From JBDRNO01 sp043811005 (GTDB taxonomy: Bacteria > Bacteroidota > Bacteroidia > NORP154): a stretch of DNA of 49,340 nt. A program made the translations under genes and the position numbers. The notes under the pieces were generated by a model. The model was not told where the DNA came from. It worked only from the letters and a program-made list of their open reading frames with translations, and searched no databases. Location of the stretch: contig JBDRNO010000147.1 of NCBI GenBank assembly GCA_043811005.1, forward strand, positions 1 through 49,340, written 5' to 3'. Numbering within the stretch: the first letter of the stretch is position 1; the number at the start of each line of letters is the position of its first letter. Of this stretch, positions 23,066-31,320 are shown piece after piece.

Positions 23066-24301
23066 ATGAGAATAATGATAAAAATTTTTCGATGCGTGAT
23101 GCCGGGTGTTTCCACCCGGCAATTTATACTTAACAGAACAATAGTCCTAATTTTATTATTCCCGCTTCAGTTCATTTACACAACCTGTAATTTTTGTGCC
23201 GCTCAGGATCCCGCACAGGAAGATTCTCTCGGGAAATGGGTCGTATTTCATAAATCAAACTCACGGTTGCCGGGCAATAACATTACTGCGATCACACAAG
23301 ATGAAAGCGGGAATATATGGGTTGGGATTTCGGGTAAACTTATGAAATTTGATGGCACAGAATGGAGCAATTTAAAGAAACCCGGTTCCTGGCGCTCCTC
23401 AGGTAAAATTACTTCAATTGCAATTGACAGATACCACAACCCATGGGTTGGAAATTCATCAGGGGGCATGGCAAATTTTGAGGAAACGGGCTGGTCAGTT
23501 ATTAACGAAAAAAATTCTGACTTACCCGGTAATTCGGTGTCTGCAATTGCAATAGATGAAAAAGGCAATAAGTGGATCGGCACACAGGACAGCGGCTTGG
23601 TGAAATATAATGATACGTTGATCTTAATCTTTGAGGAACAGGACACAATACTGCCAAATAAAAATATTAATTCAATTGTCATAGACAGAGGTGGCAATAT
23701 TTGGATGGGAACTAACAATGGTTTGGTGCAATTTGACGGAGATTCAACGTGGACGGTTTATAAAGGGAGTAGTTTAGGAGTTAATACTATTAATACAATA
23801 GCCATTGATAAAAACAAGAGCAAGTGGCTTGGATGCGGTTCAGCTAACAGCAAAAGTAATGGAGGGGTAGTGTTATTTTCTGCTCAAAGCGGATTTACGA
23901 CAGAAGGAAAGGGTAAGTTACTGGCACATTATTCTGCATTTAATTCTCAATTGCCAAGCAATTATATCAGTTCTGTTACAATAGACAATAAAGGAGAAAT
24001 CTGGATCGCAGCGAGAAATTGTCAATATGCCGATTTTAAAAGCGGTACAACTACATTCGTGAAGGGCGGCATTGCAAAATATGATAGTTCCGGCTGGATA
24101 AACCTCACTCCTTCATTTAGTCAGTTTCTAAAAACCACCCCTGTTTTACTTGTTAATCTTCCCGGTCTTGAAACAAAAGACCAGGCAATAAATAGTTGTC
24201 ATAATATCAATGTGATATTTGTTGATATGAACGGGAACAAATGGCTCGGAACAGATAACGGGTTGTTTGTTTATAATGAAAAGGGAGTTATCCTTAAGTA
24301 A
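23066..24301 (+). CDS. Exported two-component-regulator-type beta-propeller protein
   Basis: This 411-residue protein has seven or so Reg_prop-type blades, each with the pattern I-AIAID--GN-WIGT--GL-K-D (VSAIAIDEKGNKWIGTQDSGLVKYN, INSIVIDRGGNIWMGTNNGL and so on). No kinase or DNA-binding domain follows, so it is a free propeller that may bind ligand or protein outside the inner membrane. I prefer the start at 23066 (MRIMIKIF); the open frame extends to 23045. The hydrophobic export segment (IVLILLFPLQFIYTTC) is preceded by residues CVMPGVSTRQ, encoded by a perfect hairpin palindrome (23100-23121), so the N-terminus has been lengthened by a repeat. A TATATTTG string lies at 23055-23062. Confidence 0.8.
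   Translation: MRIMIKIFRCVMPGVSTRQFILNRTIVLILLFPLQFIYTTCNFCAAQDPAQEDSLGKWVVFHKSNSRLPGNNITAITQDESGNIWVGISGKLMKFDGTEWSNLKKPGSWRSSGKITSIAIDRYHNPWVGNSSGGMANFEETGWSVINEKNSDLPGNSVSAIAIDEKGNKWIGTQDSGLVKYNDTLILIFEEQDTILPNKNINSIVIDRGGNIWMGTNNGLVQFDGDSTWTVYKGSSLGVNTINTIAIDKNKSKWLGCGSANSKSNGGVVLFSAQSGFTTEGKGKLLAHYSAFNSQLPSNYISSVTIDNKGEIWIAARNCQYADFKSGTTTFVKGGIAKYDSSGWINLTPSFSQFLKTTPVLLVNLPGLETKDQAINSCHNINVIFVDMNGNKWLGTDNGLFVYNEKGVILK
23100..23121 (+). repeat. Palindrome in the leader-peptide codons of the propeller gene
   Basis: TGCCGGGTG and CACCCGGCA with loop TTTC (9-bp perfect stem). It is G+C-rich in an A+T-rich setting and encodes part of the N-terminal region ahead of the hydrophobic segment. 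Confidence 0.8.
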
Positions 24302-24627
24302 TTAATGCAAGTTGCTACTTATTACTTTTTGTTAGGTAAAATATATAATTGCTAATAAAAAACTGTTGCTGGTTACTGGTTGCTGGTAGGGATTGCTTCC
24401 CTATAATATTATCGAAAAAACCAGAAGCCAGAAACCAGTAACCAGTAGCTATTTATTGAAAGCACAAAGGAAAGATTTTAATATGAGTTCATTAAAAACA
24501 TTGAAATGGAGCGAAGCGGAATTCACGAACACCTTTAAAAATAAACAATATAGTGAGTAAATTCCGATACTATTAATGAGAGTTCGGAATTAAACATTTA
24601 GCAATCGAACAATCGAACAATCGAACA
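24302..24627. other. Gene-free stretch with a long imperfect hairpin and an 8-bp tandem repeat
   Basis: TGCTGGTTACTGGTTGCTGG (about 24367-24386) can pair with CCAGAAACCAGTAACCAG (about 24429-24446). AATCGAAC repeats three times at 24602-24625, ending at the next ATG. No gene seen. Confidence 0.7.
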
Positions 24628-25842
24628 ATGAAATATTTATTTTCACCTATAATAGGATTACTCTTCATCTTTTTATTGTTTCTTCCCCAGATACATGCAC
24701 AATCAACTTCTTTAATGGATGTGAATTCATGGGCTTACCAGTTGCAAAATATAAACATCAACCAGGTTGTTAGCGATACTTCATTTGAATTAATTGTAAT
24801 GGATTATTCGCAAGACGGCACAGATGACTTCAAATTCACTTCCCAGCAAATCACCCAGATCAAGAATAGCGGGGAAAAGGCAATTGCCTATATATCCATT
24901 GGCGAAGCGGAAGATTACCGTTATTACTGGCAAAGCTCATGGGAGACCACCCCTCCTTCATGGTTAGGGGATGAAAATCCCGATTGGCATGGAAATTATA
25001 AGGTCAGATTTTGGAATACGGCTTGGCAGAATATCATCTTTTCATATATTGATACCATTATAAGTCAAGGGTTTGATGGTATTTATATGGACATTATTGA
25101 TGCTTATTATTACTGGCAGTTTGAAAATTCTGAAGAACCAATGGCTGATTCATTAATGGTGCAATTCGTCTTGAATATCCGTAACCATATTGATGGATTA
25201 ACTTTAGACACATTTTATATTATACCTCAAAACGGAGAATTTGTCACTGAAGAAGGAAATGTTTCAGCAAGCTTTAAAGCAGTTTTTTTCAACACCATTA
25301 ATGGTATAGGCGTGGAAGACGTTTTTTTTGAAGGTAATTTTGATGAAGACAATCCTTATAATCCCGATAACGATCGTATTTTACTGCTTCAGGAATATTT
25401 ATCAAATGGCAAGCAGGTGTTTTCAATAGAATATCTGACACAGTCATCAAAAATTCAACAATATCTCAACGAGGCAGCCACACAGCAATTTGTTCCTTAC
25501 GTATGTGTGAGGGATTTAGACCAGCTATGCAGCGGGATCGCTACTCGTGTGGAAGGAAATTTAATAATGCAAAAATCCGGATTCAGCATCTATCCCAACC
25601 CCGCATCATTATTTGCTGCCATTACTTTTGAGCAACCTTTACAAAAAGACTTATATGTAAATGTTTATTCAATATTGGGAAAGCCGGTTAAAGAGATTGG
25701 AAGCAATTTCAAAAAAAGGTCAACTCCAAATTCTTTCCTTTTAAATTTATCTGACTTGCAGGACGGTATATATTTGCTTGAGATATTTAGGAGCACTCCG
25801 GATATTAAAATCCGCAGATTGCTTATTAAGAAGGAAGAATGA
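24628..25842 (+). CDS. T9SS-exported GH114 / TM1410-type glycosidase-like protein
   Basis: This 404-residue protein has a signal peptide (MKYLFSPIIGLLFIFLLFLPQIHAQ) and a TIM-barrel domain of the GH114-like TM1410 family (about 27-300): WAYQLQNININ, VMDYSQDG, KAIAYISIGEAEDYRYYW, WLGDENPDWHGNYKVRFW and FDGIYMDIIDAYYYW. Acidic residues in SIGEAE and YMDIIDAY are the likely active site. Relatives cleave galactosamine-containing polymers, but the substrate here is unknown. Residues about 315-404 are a type A T9SS sorting domain (FSIYPNPAS ... DGIYLLEIF ... RRLLIKKE), so it should be exported and surface-anchored or released. Its start codon directly follows a tandem AATCGAAC repeat in the ribosome-binding region. 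Confidence 0.87.
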   Translation: MKYLFSPIIGLLFIFLLFLPQIHAQSTSLMDVNSWAYQLQNININQVVSDTSFELIVMDYSQDGTDDFKFTSQQITQIKNSGEKAIAYISIGEAEDYRYYWQSSWETTPPSWLGDENPDWHGNYKVRFWNTAWQNIIFSYIDTIISQGFDGIYMDIIDAYYYWQFENSEEPMADSLMVQFVLNIRNHIDGLTLDTFYIIPQNGEFVTEEGNVSASFKAVFFNTINGIGVEDVFFEGNFDEDNPYNPDNDRILLLQEYLSNGKQVFSIEYLTQSSKIQQYLNEAATQQFVPYVCVRDLDQLCSGIATRVEGNLIMQKSGFSIYPNPASLFAAITFEQPLQKDLYVNVYSILGKPVKEIGSNFKKRSTPNSFLLNLSDLQDGIYLLEIFRSTPDIKIRRLLIKKEE

Positions 25843-25859
25843 ATTTCTCAGTATTTAAT

Positions 25860-25985
25860 TCTGCCACTAAGTACAAAGAATCACGAAGATATATTTATAA
25901 CTTTAATACAAATTGGGTTTAAAGAAATATTAATTATATAAACTTTGTGTTACTTCGTGTCTTATGTGCCTTTGTGGCAAGAGAA
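25860..25985. repeat. Imperfect inverted repeat (GCCACTAAG ... CTTTGTGGC type)
   Basis: GCCACTAAGTACAAAGAATC and CACGAAG near 25862-25888 are mirrored by CTTCGTG and TGCCTTTGTGGC near 25953-25980. Similar strings occur at about 19825-19857 and 27998-28033. Confidence 0.55.
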
Positions 25986-26038
25986 CAAACTTTGTCAAAT
26001 ATCAAATTTTAAAATTCAACTTAAGTTGTTATCATTTT

Positions 26039-26070
26039 TTTGTGTATTATTGCGGAAAATAGTATAATTG
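26039..26070 (+). promoter_or_regulatory. Promoter candidate of the PQQ-propeller lipoprotein
   Basis: TTTG (26039-26042), 20 nt, TATAATTG (26063-26070, one base off TAnnTTTG). It lies 33 nt before the ATG. Confidence 0.42.
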
Positions 26071-26103
26071 ACCTCGCAAAATTTTTAAATAAATCAATAT
26101 ATA

Positions 26104-27192
26104 ATGAAAAATATTTCTTTGATTCTTAGTATAAGTTTGATAATTCTTTGCGGTTGCGAAAGCCGTCATGAGATGGCAATGTTCCGCTCCAATGAACAAC
26201 GGACCGGAGTATATGACACAAAGGGCATTCCTGAGTTTACTGAGGTATTATGGACATTCAAAACTGATGATTGGTTGAGCTCTTCTCCTGTTATTATGAA
26301 TGGTGTGGTCTTTTTCGGGAGTTTTGATAACTGTCTCTATGCTTTAGATATAGAGACAGGCCAGGAAAAATGGAAATTCGAAACCGGGGCAGATGTAGTT
26401 TCTTCCCCTGCTGTTGTGGATGGGGTGGTCTATTTCGGAAGTGAAGACAGCTATTTTTATGCCGTGGATGTAGAGAATGGACAGCAAAAATGGAGGTTCC
26501 AGGCAGAACATTATGTAAACTCTTCGCCACTCATTGCAGATGGAGTGGTTTATTTCGGCAGTAATGATAATCACCTCTATGCTGTAAATGCCAAGAAAGG
26601 GGAGCAAAAATGGAAATTCGAAACAGGAGACGATATACTCTCTTCTCCAGCTATTGCGGATGGAGTGATTTTTTTCGGAAGTAGTGACGACTATTTGTAT
26701 GCCGTGACTCTAAATACCGTTAAGGAAAAATGGAAATTTAAAACCGGTGATGATGTCTTCTCCACCCCTGCCATTGTGAATGGAACGGCTTATTTCGGAA
26801 GCCAGGACAGCTCTCTCTATGCCGTTGATATAGAAACAGGCGAGCAAAAGTGGAAATTTAATACCGGAAATGCCGTGTGGTCTTCCCCGGCTATAGCAAA
26901 TGGAGTTGCATATATAGGAAGTTATGATTCTCATCTCTATGCAATAGATATAAAATCAGGGCAGAAAAAATGGAAATTCAAAACAGAAGGTTATGTGAGC
27001 TCTTCACCAAGCATTGCCGATAAAGTAGTTTATTTTGGCAGTTGGGATAACTATTTCTATGCTGTTGATATAAACACCGGCCAGCAAAAATGGACATTCA
27101 AGACCGAAGCTTCTATCGTTTCTTCACCTGCTATTGATAATGGAGTGGTATATTTTGGAAGCTTTGATAAATTTCTTTATGTATTAAAATAA
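26104..27192 (+). CDS. PQQ-like beta-propeller lipoprotein (BamB-like)
   Basis: This 362-residue protein has a lipoprotein signal with lipobox LCGC (cysteine about 18). Eight tandem 40-residue blades follow with the pattern SSPAI-DGVVYFGS-D--LYAVDI-TGQ-KWKF-TG, the PQQ_2 repeat. The repeats are highly uniform (about 120 bp each in DNA), which points to expansion by duplication. BamB-type propellers act as scaffolds in outer membrane assembly, but this one stands alone between unrelated genes, so only an envelope binding role is inferred. It converges with a beta-barrel gene; a weak stem TAATCT/AGATTA lies between them. Confidence 0.9.
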   Translation: MKNISLILSISLIILCGCESRHEMAMFRSNEQRTGVYDTKGIPEFTEVLWTFKTDDWLSSSPVIMNGVVFFGSFDNCLYALDIETGQEKWKFETGADVVSSPAVVDGVVYFGSEDSYFYAVDVENGQQKWRFQAEHYVNSSPLIADGVVYFGSNDNHLYAVNAKKGEQKWKFETGDDILSSPAIADGVIFFGSSDDYLYAVTLNTVKEKWKFKTGDDVFSTPAIVNGTAYFGSQDSSLYAVDIETGEQKWKFNTGNAVWSSPAIANGVAYIGSYDSHLYAIDIKSGQKKWKFKTEGYVSSSPSIADKVVYFGSWDNYFYAVDINTGQQKWTFKTEASIVSSPAIDNGVVYFGSFDKFLYVLK

Positions 27193-27218
27193 TCTGAAAT
27201 TTTTTAGATTAAGTCTCC

Positions 27219-27932
27219 TTACCTTCCTAATTCAAATAAGTACCCTGCTGAAATTCCTATTGTCCTATTGGACGCTTTTGTATAAGGATCGGGCTTATAT
27301 GTATCATCTTTATATTTAGTTAAAGCGGTTAATCCTAATCCGTACCTGGCATCAAATATTAAATTTCCCGGACCAACTCTCAAAGCAAGACCACAGCCAA
27401 CACTTAATCCTATATCAAGCCGGTTATCCGCAATCCCATCATCATCAATGTTATCATCAAAAAGATCTTCCTTATCACCAACAGAGACTACTTTTCCACC
27501 AACAACTTCCATTGTTTTTTTTGTAACCCAATAACCCAGATAAGGCCCTAAATTAATGAATCCACTAAATTTTTTGTTGCCAGCGGAAAATTTTGTCAAA
27601 AGCGGTATTTCCAAATAACTTGCAGTTTTCTGAACGTAATCGTCTCCATCTATGTATTTTATCCCTTTTTGAGAAAATAGTATTTCCGGCTGAAGTGAAA
27701 GTATTTTATTCACGCCAATATTGACAATCCCTCCAAATAGAAATCCCAAATTTTGAGTTTTTTTGGAAAGTTCCAATAATTTATCAAAGTTGGGGTCTGT
27801 TGTTTGAGTGGCAAAGTTAACACCTGCTACTCTTGGACCTAATGAGACTTGGCGATAGACAAGTGATTGTTGGGCAAACACTCCTAAATGGAACCAAACT
27901 AAAGTTGAAGTAAATAATAAGAACTTTTTCAT
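27219..27932 (-). CDS. PorT-family outer membrane beta-barrel protein
   Basis: This 237-residue protein has a signal peptide (MKKFLLFTSTLVWFHLGVFAQ) and an eight-strand-type small barrel: LGPRVAGVNFATQT, NLGFLFGGIVNIGVNKILSL, LQPEILFSQKGIKY, YLEIPLLTKF, FSGFINLGPYLGYW, DIGLSVGCGLALRVGPGNLIFDARYGLGL and the terminal ISAGYLFELGR. An acidic loop (DLFDDNIDDDGIADN) sits between strands. It is of the family often annotated as PorT or outer membrane protein beta-barrel; no specific partner is evident. Confidence 0.88.
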   Translation of the reverse strand: MKKFLLFTSTLVWFHLGVFAQQSLVYRQVSLGPRVAGVNFATQTTDPNFDKLLELSKKTQNLGFLFGGIVNIGVNKILSLQPEILFSQKGIKYIDGDDYVQKTASYLEIPLLTKFSAGNKKFSGFINLGPYLGYWVTKKTMEVVGGKVVSVGDKEDLFDDNIDDDGIADNRLDIGLSVGCGLALRVGPGNLIFDARYGLGLTALTKYKDDTYKPDPYTKASNRTIGISAGYLFELGR

Positions 27933-28121
27933 TTGTTAAATGCTTAATGAATTTCAAAGAGTTTAATGAACAAAGTATTACAAGTTGATTAAAAAATGCC
28001 ACAAAAGCACTAAAACACTAAATCCCACAAAAATGTTGTAAATATAGGTCAGGGAATCAAAAGATTTGTGATATAATTTACTCATAAAATAATATATTTT
28101 TTTGTATTCTTTGCGTCCTTT

Positions 28122-28137
28122 GTCCGCCAGCTGGCGG
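28122..28137. repeat. REP-like palindrome TCCGCCAGCTGGCGGA
   Basis: Identical to 8062-8077, within the gap between the beta-barrel gene and the permease gene. Confidence 0.85.
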
Positions 28138-28169
28138 AAGATAAAACATTGAAATTACGACACTATTAA

Positions 28170-29420
28170 TTAGGCAGCCCTGATAGCCACAACAGGATCG
28201 AGCCTGGCAGCAGAGAAGGCAGGTACAAACCCGGAGATCACGCCAATAATCGCAGAAACAGTTAATCCCAGTATAATGTTCGACATGGTGAGGGCGAATT
28301 CCATGACTATGAAATTATTGGCTATTATTGTTCCGGCAAAGATCAGAACCAATCCGATAATTCCGCCTATCAAACATAAGATGACAGCTTCAAATAAGAA
28401 CTGAAACAGGATGAAATAATTTTTAGCTCTCAGCGCTTTTTGAATACCGATAATACTTGTTCTTTCTTTTACCGAAACAAACATGATATTGGAAATCCCG
28501 AACCCGCCCACTAAAATGGAAAAGCCGCCTATCATCCACCCTGCTATGCCGATAACACCAAACAGATTATCCAGGTTGCTGGAAATTATGCTGGTTTCAT
28601 TTAACGCAAAATTATCATCGGCTAAAGGTTTTAATTTTCTTATCGAACGCATTATTCCCCTCAACTCATCTTTTAGCTCTTCATTTGATACTCCTTCTTT
28701 TGTTTTAATCATTATTTGTGAATCCAGATGCCTCCCGTGAATGTCTATCATGCCACGACCCGAATTGATAGGGATGAGAACCTGATTGTCATGAGAATTA
28801 CCGACTATGCTTTCACCCTCTTTTTTAAAAATACCGATAACATTAAATTTTCTGCCCCATACTTTAATTGACCTGCCAATAGGATTCAGTCTGCCAAAGA
28901 GATTCACAGCAATGGCATCACCTATTACAGCGATGTTTTTCCCACTATTTGATTCGCCCTCAGAAAAATACCTTCCTTTTTTCAGTTCGAATGATATTAT
29001 CTTATTATAATCATGCGATGCAGCAACAATACTAACATTCTCAACGCTGTTATTTTGGAACTTAACCGTTTTTGTTAAGGAAATAAAGAAAGCACATGAC
29101 TGGGCAGTATTGCATCTTCTCTGGATTTCAGCCAACTCTTGGATCTGAGGGATAGGTCGGTTCATATATTTCCACCATGCATATTCTTTTTGGCCACCCC
29201 CACCCCAAGGCCATTTCGAAACAAAGATCACATCATCACCTAAGGAGGCAATACTGTTCCGTATGTTCAACTCAAGCGAATCAACTACTGTGAATACAGA
29301 GATTATTGCAAAAATGCCTATAGTGATGCCAAGCAGCGAAAGAAAAGTACGTAGCTTGTTAACAATAAGTGCATTCAATGCAAGTAATAAACTTTCCTTG
29401 AATAATTTTAAAAATAACAT
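28170..29420 (-). CDS. MacB/FtsX-type ABC transporter permease
   Basis: This 416-residue permease has a first membrane span at about 22-44 (TFLSLLGITIGIFAIISVFTVV), a periplasmic MacB_PCD domain (about 45-270, with DVIFVSKWPWGGGGQKEY and VIGDAIAVNLFGRLNPIGR), then three C-terminal spans forming the FtsX domain (about 290-410), ending VAIRAA. I start it at ATG 29420 (MLFLKLFKESLLLALNAL), not at 29516, because the upstream 32 codons are not family-like. The ATP-binding subunit is not encoded in this window, so it must lie elsewhere. Relatives export peptides or lipoproteins or transmit mechanical signals. Confidence 0.88.
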   Translation of the reverse strand: MLFLKLFKESLLLALNALIVNKLRTFLSLLGITIGIFAIISVFTVVDSLELNIRNSIASLGDDVIFVSKWPWGGGGQKEYAWWKYMNRPIPQIQELAEIQRRCNTAQSCAFFISLTKTVKFQNNSVENVSIVAASHDYNKIISFELKKGRYFSEGESNSGKNIAVIGDAIAVNLFGRLNPIGRSIKVWGRKFNVIGIFKKEGESIVGNSHDNQVLIPINSGRGMIDIHGRHLDSQIMIKTKEGVSNEELKDELRGIMRSIRKLKPLADDNFALNETSIISSNLDNLFGVIGIAGWMIGGFSILVGGFGISNIMFVSVKERTSIIGIQKALRAKNYFILFQFLFEAVILCLIGGIIGLVLIFAGTIIANNFIVMEFALTMSNIILGLTVSAIIGVISGFVPAFSAARLDPVVAIRAA

Positions 29421-29578
29421 TTGTGAATAATGCCACGCTTTCGGGTGATTACCCGTCAGCTGGTGAAATTTATTACAAATATAAATTATATTCGTAAATT
29501 CGTATAGATTACTCATTTTAATATTTAATTTTAGCGGTGTTCACCGATATTCATCGGGGCAGGCGTGAATTCCGCGGA

Positions 29579-29602
29579 GTTTATCCTGAGGAACGAAGGG
29601 CT
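29579..29602. repeat. Dispersed repeat, inverse copy of 12911-12934
   Basis: GGAGTTTATCCTGAGGAACG and following bases are the reverse complement of 12911-12934 with two differences. It lies just upstream of the purH promoter. Confidence 0.7.
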
Positions 29603-29636
29603 ACATTTCGTTATTCGTTGATATTGATTATTTTAA

Positions 29637-29644
29637 TAACTTCG
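29637..29644 (+). promoter_or_regulatory. -7-type box TAACTTCG upstream of purH
   Basis: TAACTTCGCAAACTTA. Transcription would start near 29651, which favours the start codon at 29677 over the ATG at 29653. Confidence 0.4.
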
Positions 29645-29676
29645 CAAACTTAATGTTTAACATAACTTTTAAAAAA

Positions 29677-31227
29677 ATGAACGGATCAAAAAAAATAAAG
29701 AACGCGCTCATTTCTGTCTTTAATAAAGACGGTCTCGAACCAATTGTCCTTAAACTTAAGGAACGAAACATAAATATCTATTCAACAGGAGGAACTCAAA
29801 AATTTATTGAAGATTTAGGTGTTGAAGTTACACCCGTTGAGGACCTTACCTCTTATCCCTCTATTTTAGGCGGAAGGGTTAAGACCCTTCATCCAAAAGT
29901 GTTCGGTGGAATATTGGGAAGGAGGGAGATTGAAAGCGATGTTCAGCAGCTTGAAGAATACGAAATTCCTGAAATAGACCTGGTTATCGTTGACCTGTAT
30001 CCTTTTGAGGAAACCGTTGCGTCTGGAGCAGATGAAAGCTCAATTATTGAAAAAATTGACATCGGTGGCATTTCATTGATAAGGGCTGCTGCTAAAAACT
30101 TTAATGATGTTATTATCATTCCTTCACGTGATGAATATCCTTTACTTCTTAACATACTGGATAAAAAGAACGGAACTTCTGACTTAGAAGACAGAAAAAT
30201 GCTGATACAGCGGGCTTTTAATATATCTTCCAGTTATGATACAGCGATATTAAATTATTTTAGTAATGGGAAGAACGATATTTGGAAATCTCCCGATATT
30301 GTTGGCGTGAAAACACTGCGATATGGAGAAAATCCTCACCAAAAGGGAATTTTCTACGGTGATTTAAATGCAATGTTCGATCAGTTACACGGGAAGGAAC
30401 TGTCGTATAATAATTTACTCGATATTGATGCAGCCATTGGTTTAATTGCTGAGTTTGTTCCCTCCAAACAGGCAGGATCAGCAGAAATAACATTTGCTGT
30501 TCTCAAGCACAATAATCCTTGCGGGATAGCGACACGTGAAAAATTAATTGACGCCTGGAAAGATGCCCTCGCAGGAGATCCCATTTCTGCTTTTGGCGGA
30601 ATATTAATTACAAATAAATGCGTTGATGAAGAAACCGCAGAAGAGATAAACAAATTGTTTTTTGAAGTGATCATAGCTCCTTCTTATAGCGAAAAAGCGC
30701 TTGAGATTCTTAAGCAAAAGAAAAACAGGATCATTTTGGTTCTCCATGAAGTTGATTTGCCAAATAAACAATTCCGGTCTATTTTAAATGGTGTTTTAGA
30801 GCAGGACAAAGACCTGAAAACAGATACCATAGCAAATATGCAACCAGCAACAAAGGCAGTTCCCAATGAACGGGAAAAGATTGACCTTGAGTTTGCAAAC
30901 AAGATTGTAAAGCACTCTAAGTCAAACACCATTGTTTTGGCAAAAAACAAACAATTGATAGCAAGCGGTGTGGGACAAACATCCAGGGTGGATGCACTTA
31001 AACAAGCCATTGAAAAGGCAAATTCCTTTGTGTCCGGTTTAGACGGTGCAGTTATGTCTTCCGATGCTTTTTTCCCTTTCTCTGACTGCGTGGAAATTGC
31101 ACATAAAGCCGGAATAACTGCCGTGATACAACCAGGGGGTTCGATTAGAGATAAAGATTCTATTGAATATTGTGACAAGAATAATGTTTCTATGGTGTTT
31201 ACCGGCACGAGGCATTTCAAGCATTGA
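29677..31227 (+). CDS. purH: AICAR formyltransferase / IMP cyclohydrolase PurH
   Basis: It catalyses the last two steps of IMP synthesis. The N-terminal MGS-like cyclohydrolase domain (about 1-190) has ALISVFNKDGLEPIV, YSTGGTQKFI, LGGRVKTLHPKVFGGILG and IGGISLIRAAAKN. The AICAR formyltransferase domain (about 200-516) has LRYGENPHQKG, LSYNNLLDIDAA, KHNNPCGIA, GDPISAFGGI, SDAFFPFSD and the terminal FTGTRHFKH. All conserved blocks are intact. I chose ATG 29677 (MNGSKKIKNALIS), eight codons inside the longest frame, because of the promoter box just upstream and fit to the family. It heads the purH-mre region. Confidence 0.96.
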   Translation: MNGSKKIKNALISVFNKDGLEPIVLKLKERNINIYSTGGTQKFIEDLGVEVTPVEDLTSYPSILGGRVKTLHPKVFGGILGRREIESDVQQLEEYEIPEIDLVIVDLYPFEETVASGADESSIIEKIDIGGISLIRAAAKNFNDVIIIPSRDEYPLLLNILDKKNGTSDLEDRKMLIQRAFNISSSYDTAILNYFSNGKNDIWKSPDIVGVKTLRYGENPHQKGIFYGDLNAMFDQLHGKELSYNNLLDIDAAIGLIAEFVPSKQAGSAEITFAVLKHNNPCGIATREKLIDAWKDALAGDPISAFGGILITNKCVDEETAEEINKLFFEVIIAPSYSEKALEILKQKKNRIILVLHEVDLPNKQFRSILNGVLEQDKDLKTDTIANMQPATKAVPNEREKIDLEFANKIVKHSKSNTIVLAKNKQLIASGVGQTSRVDALKQAIEKANSFVSGLDGAVMSSDAFFPFSDCVEIAHKAGITAVIQPGGSIRDKDSIEYCDKNNVSMVFTGTRHFKH

Positions 31228-31320
31228 TCTCAGTAGTTTACCCCTGGTTACTGGATAGTTGATACTAGATAATTTTCGTAAATTCGTAAAATTTTTTAAA
31301 GGGACAAATAATAGTAAAAA

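Noticed and set aside
23248..23718. Open minus-strand frame of 156 codons under the propeller gene
   Set aside because: It is a shadow of the repeated propeller blades, with no initiation signal or family resemblance.
24628..25842. Cysteinyl-tRNA synthetase label sometimes given to TM1410-type proteins
   Set aside because: There is no HIGH or KMSKS motif; the protein is exported and has a TIM-barrel glycosidase-like fold with a T9SS sorting domain.
28170..29420. Complete ABC exporter
   Set aside because: Only the permease is present. No Walker A ATPase gene is adjacent on either side.
30684..31220. Open minus-strand frame of 178 codons under purH
   Set aside because: It is antisense to conserved PurH motifs and has no independent support.
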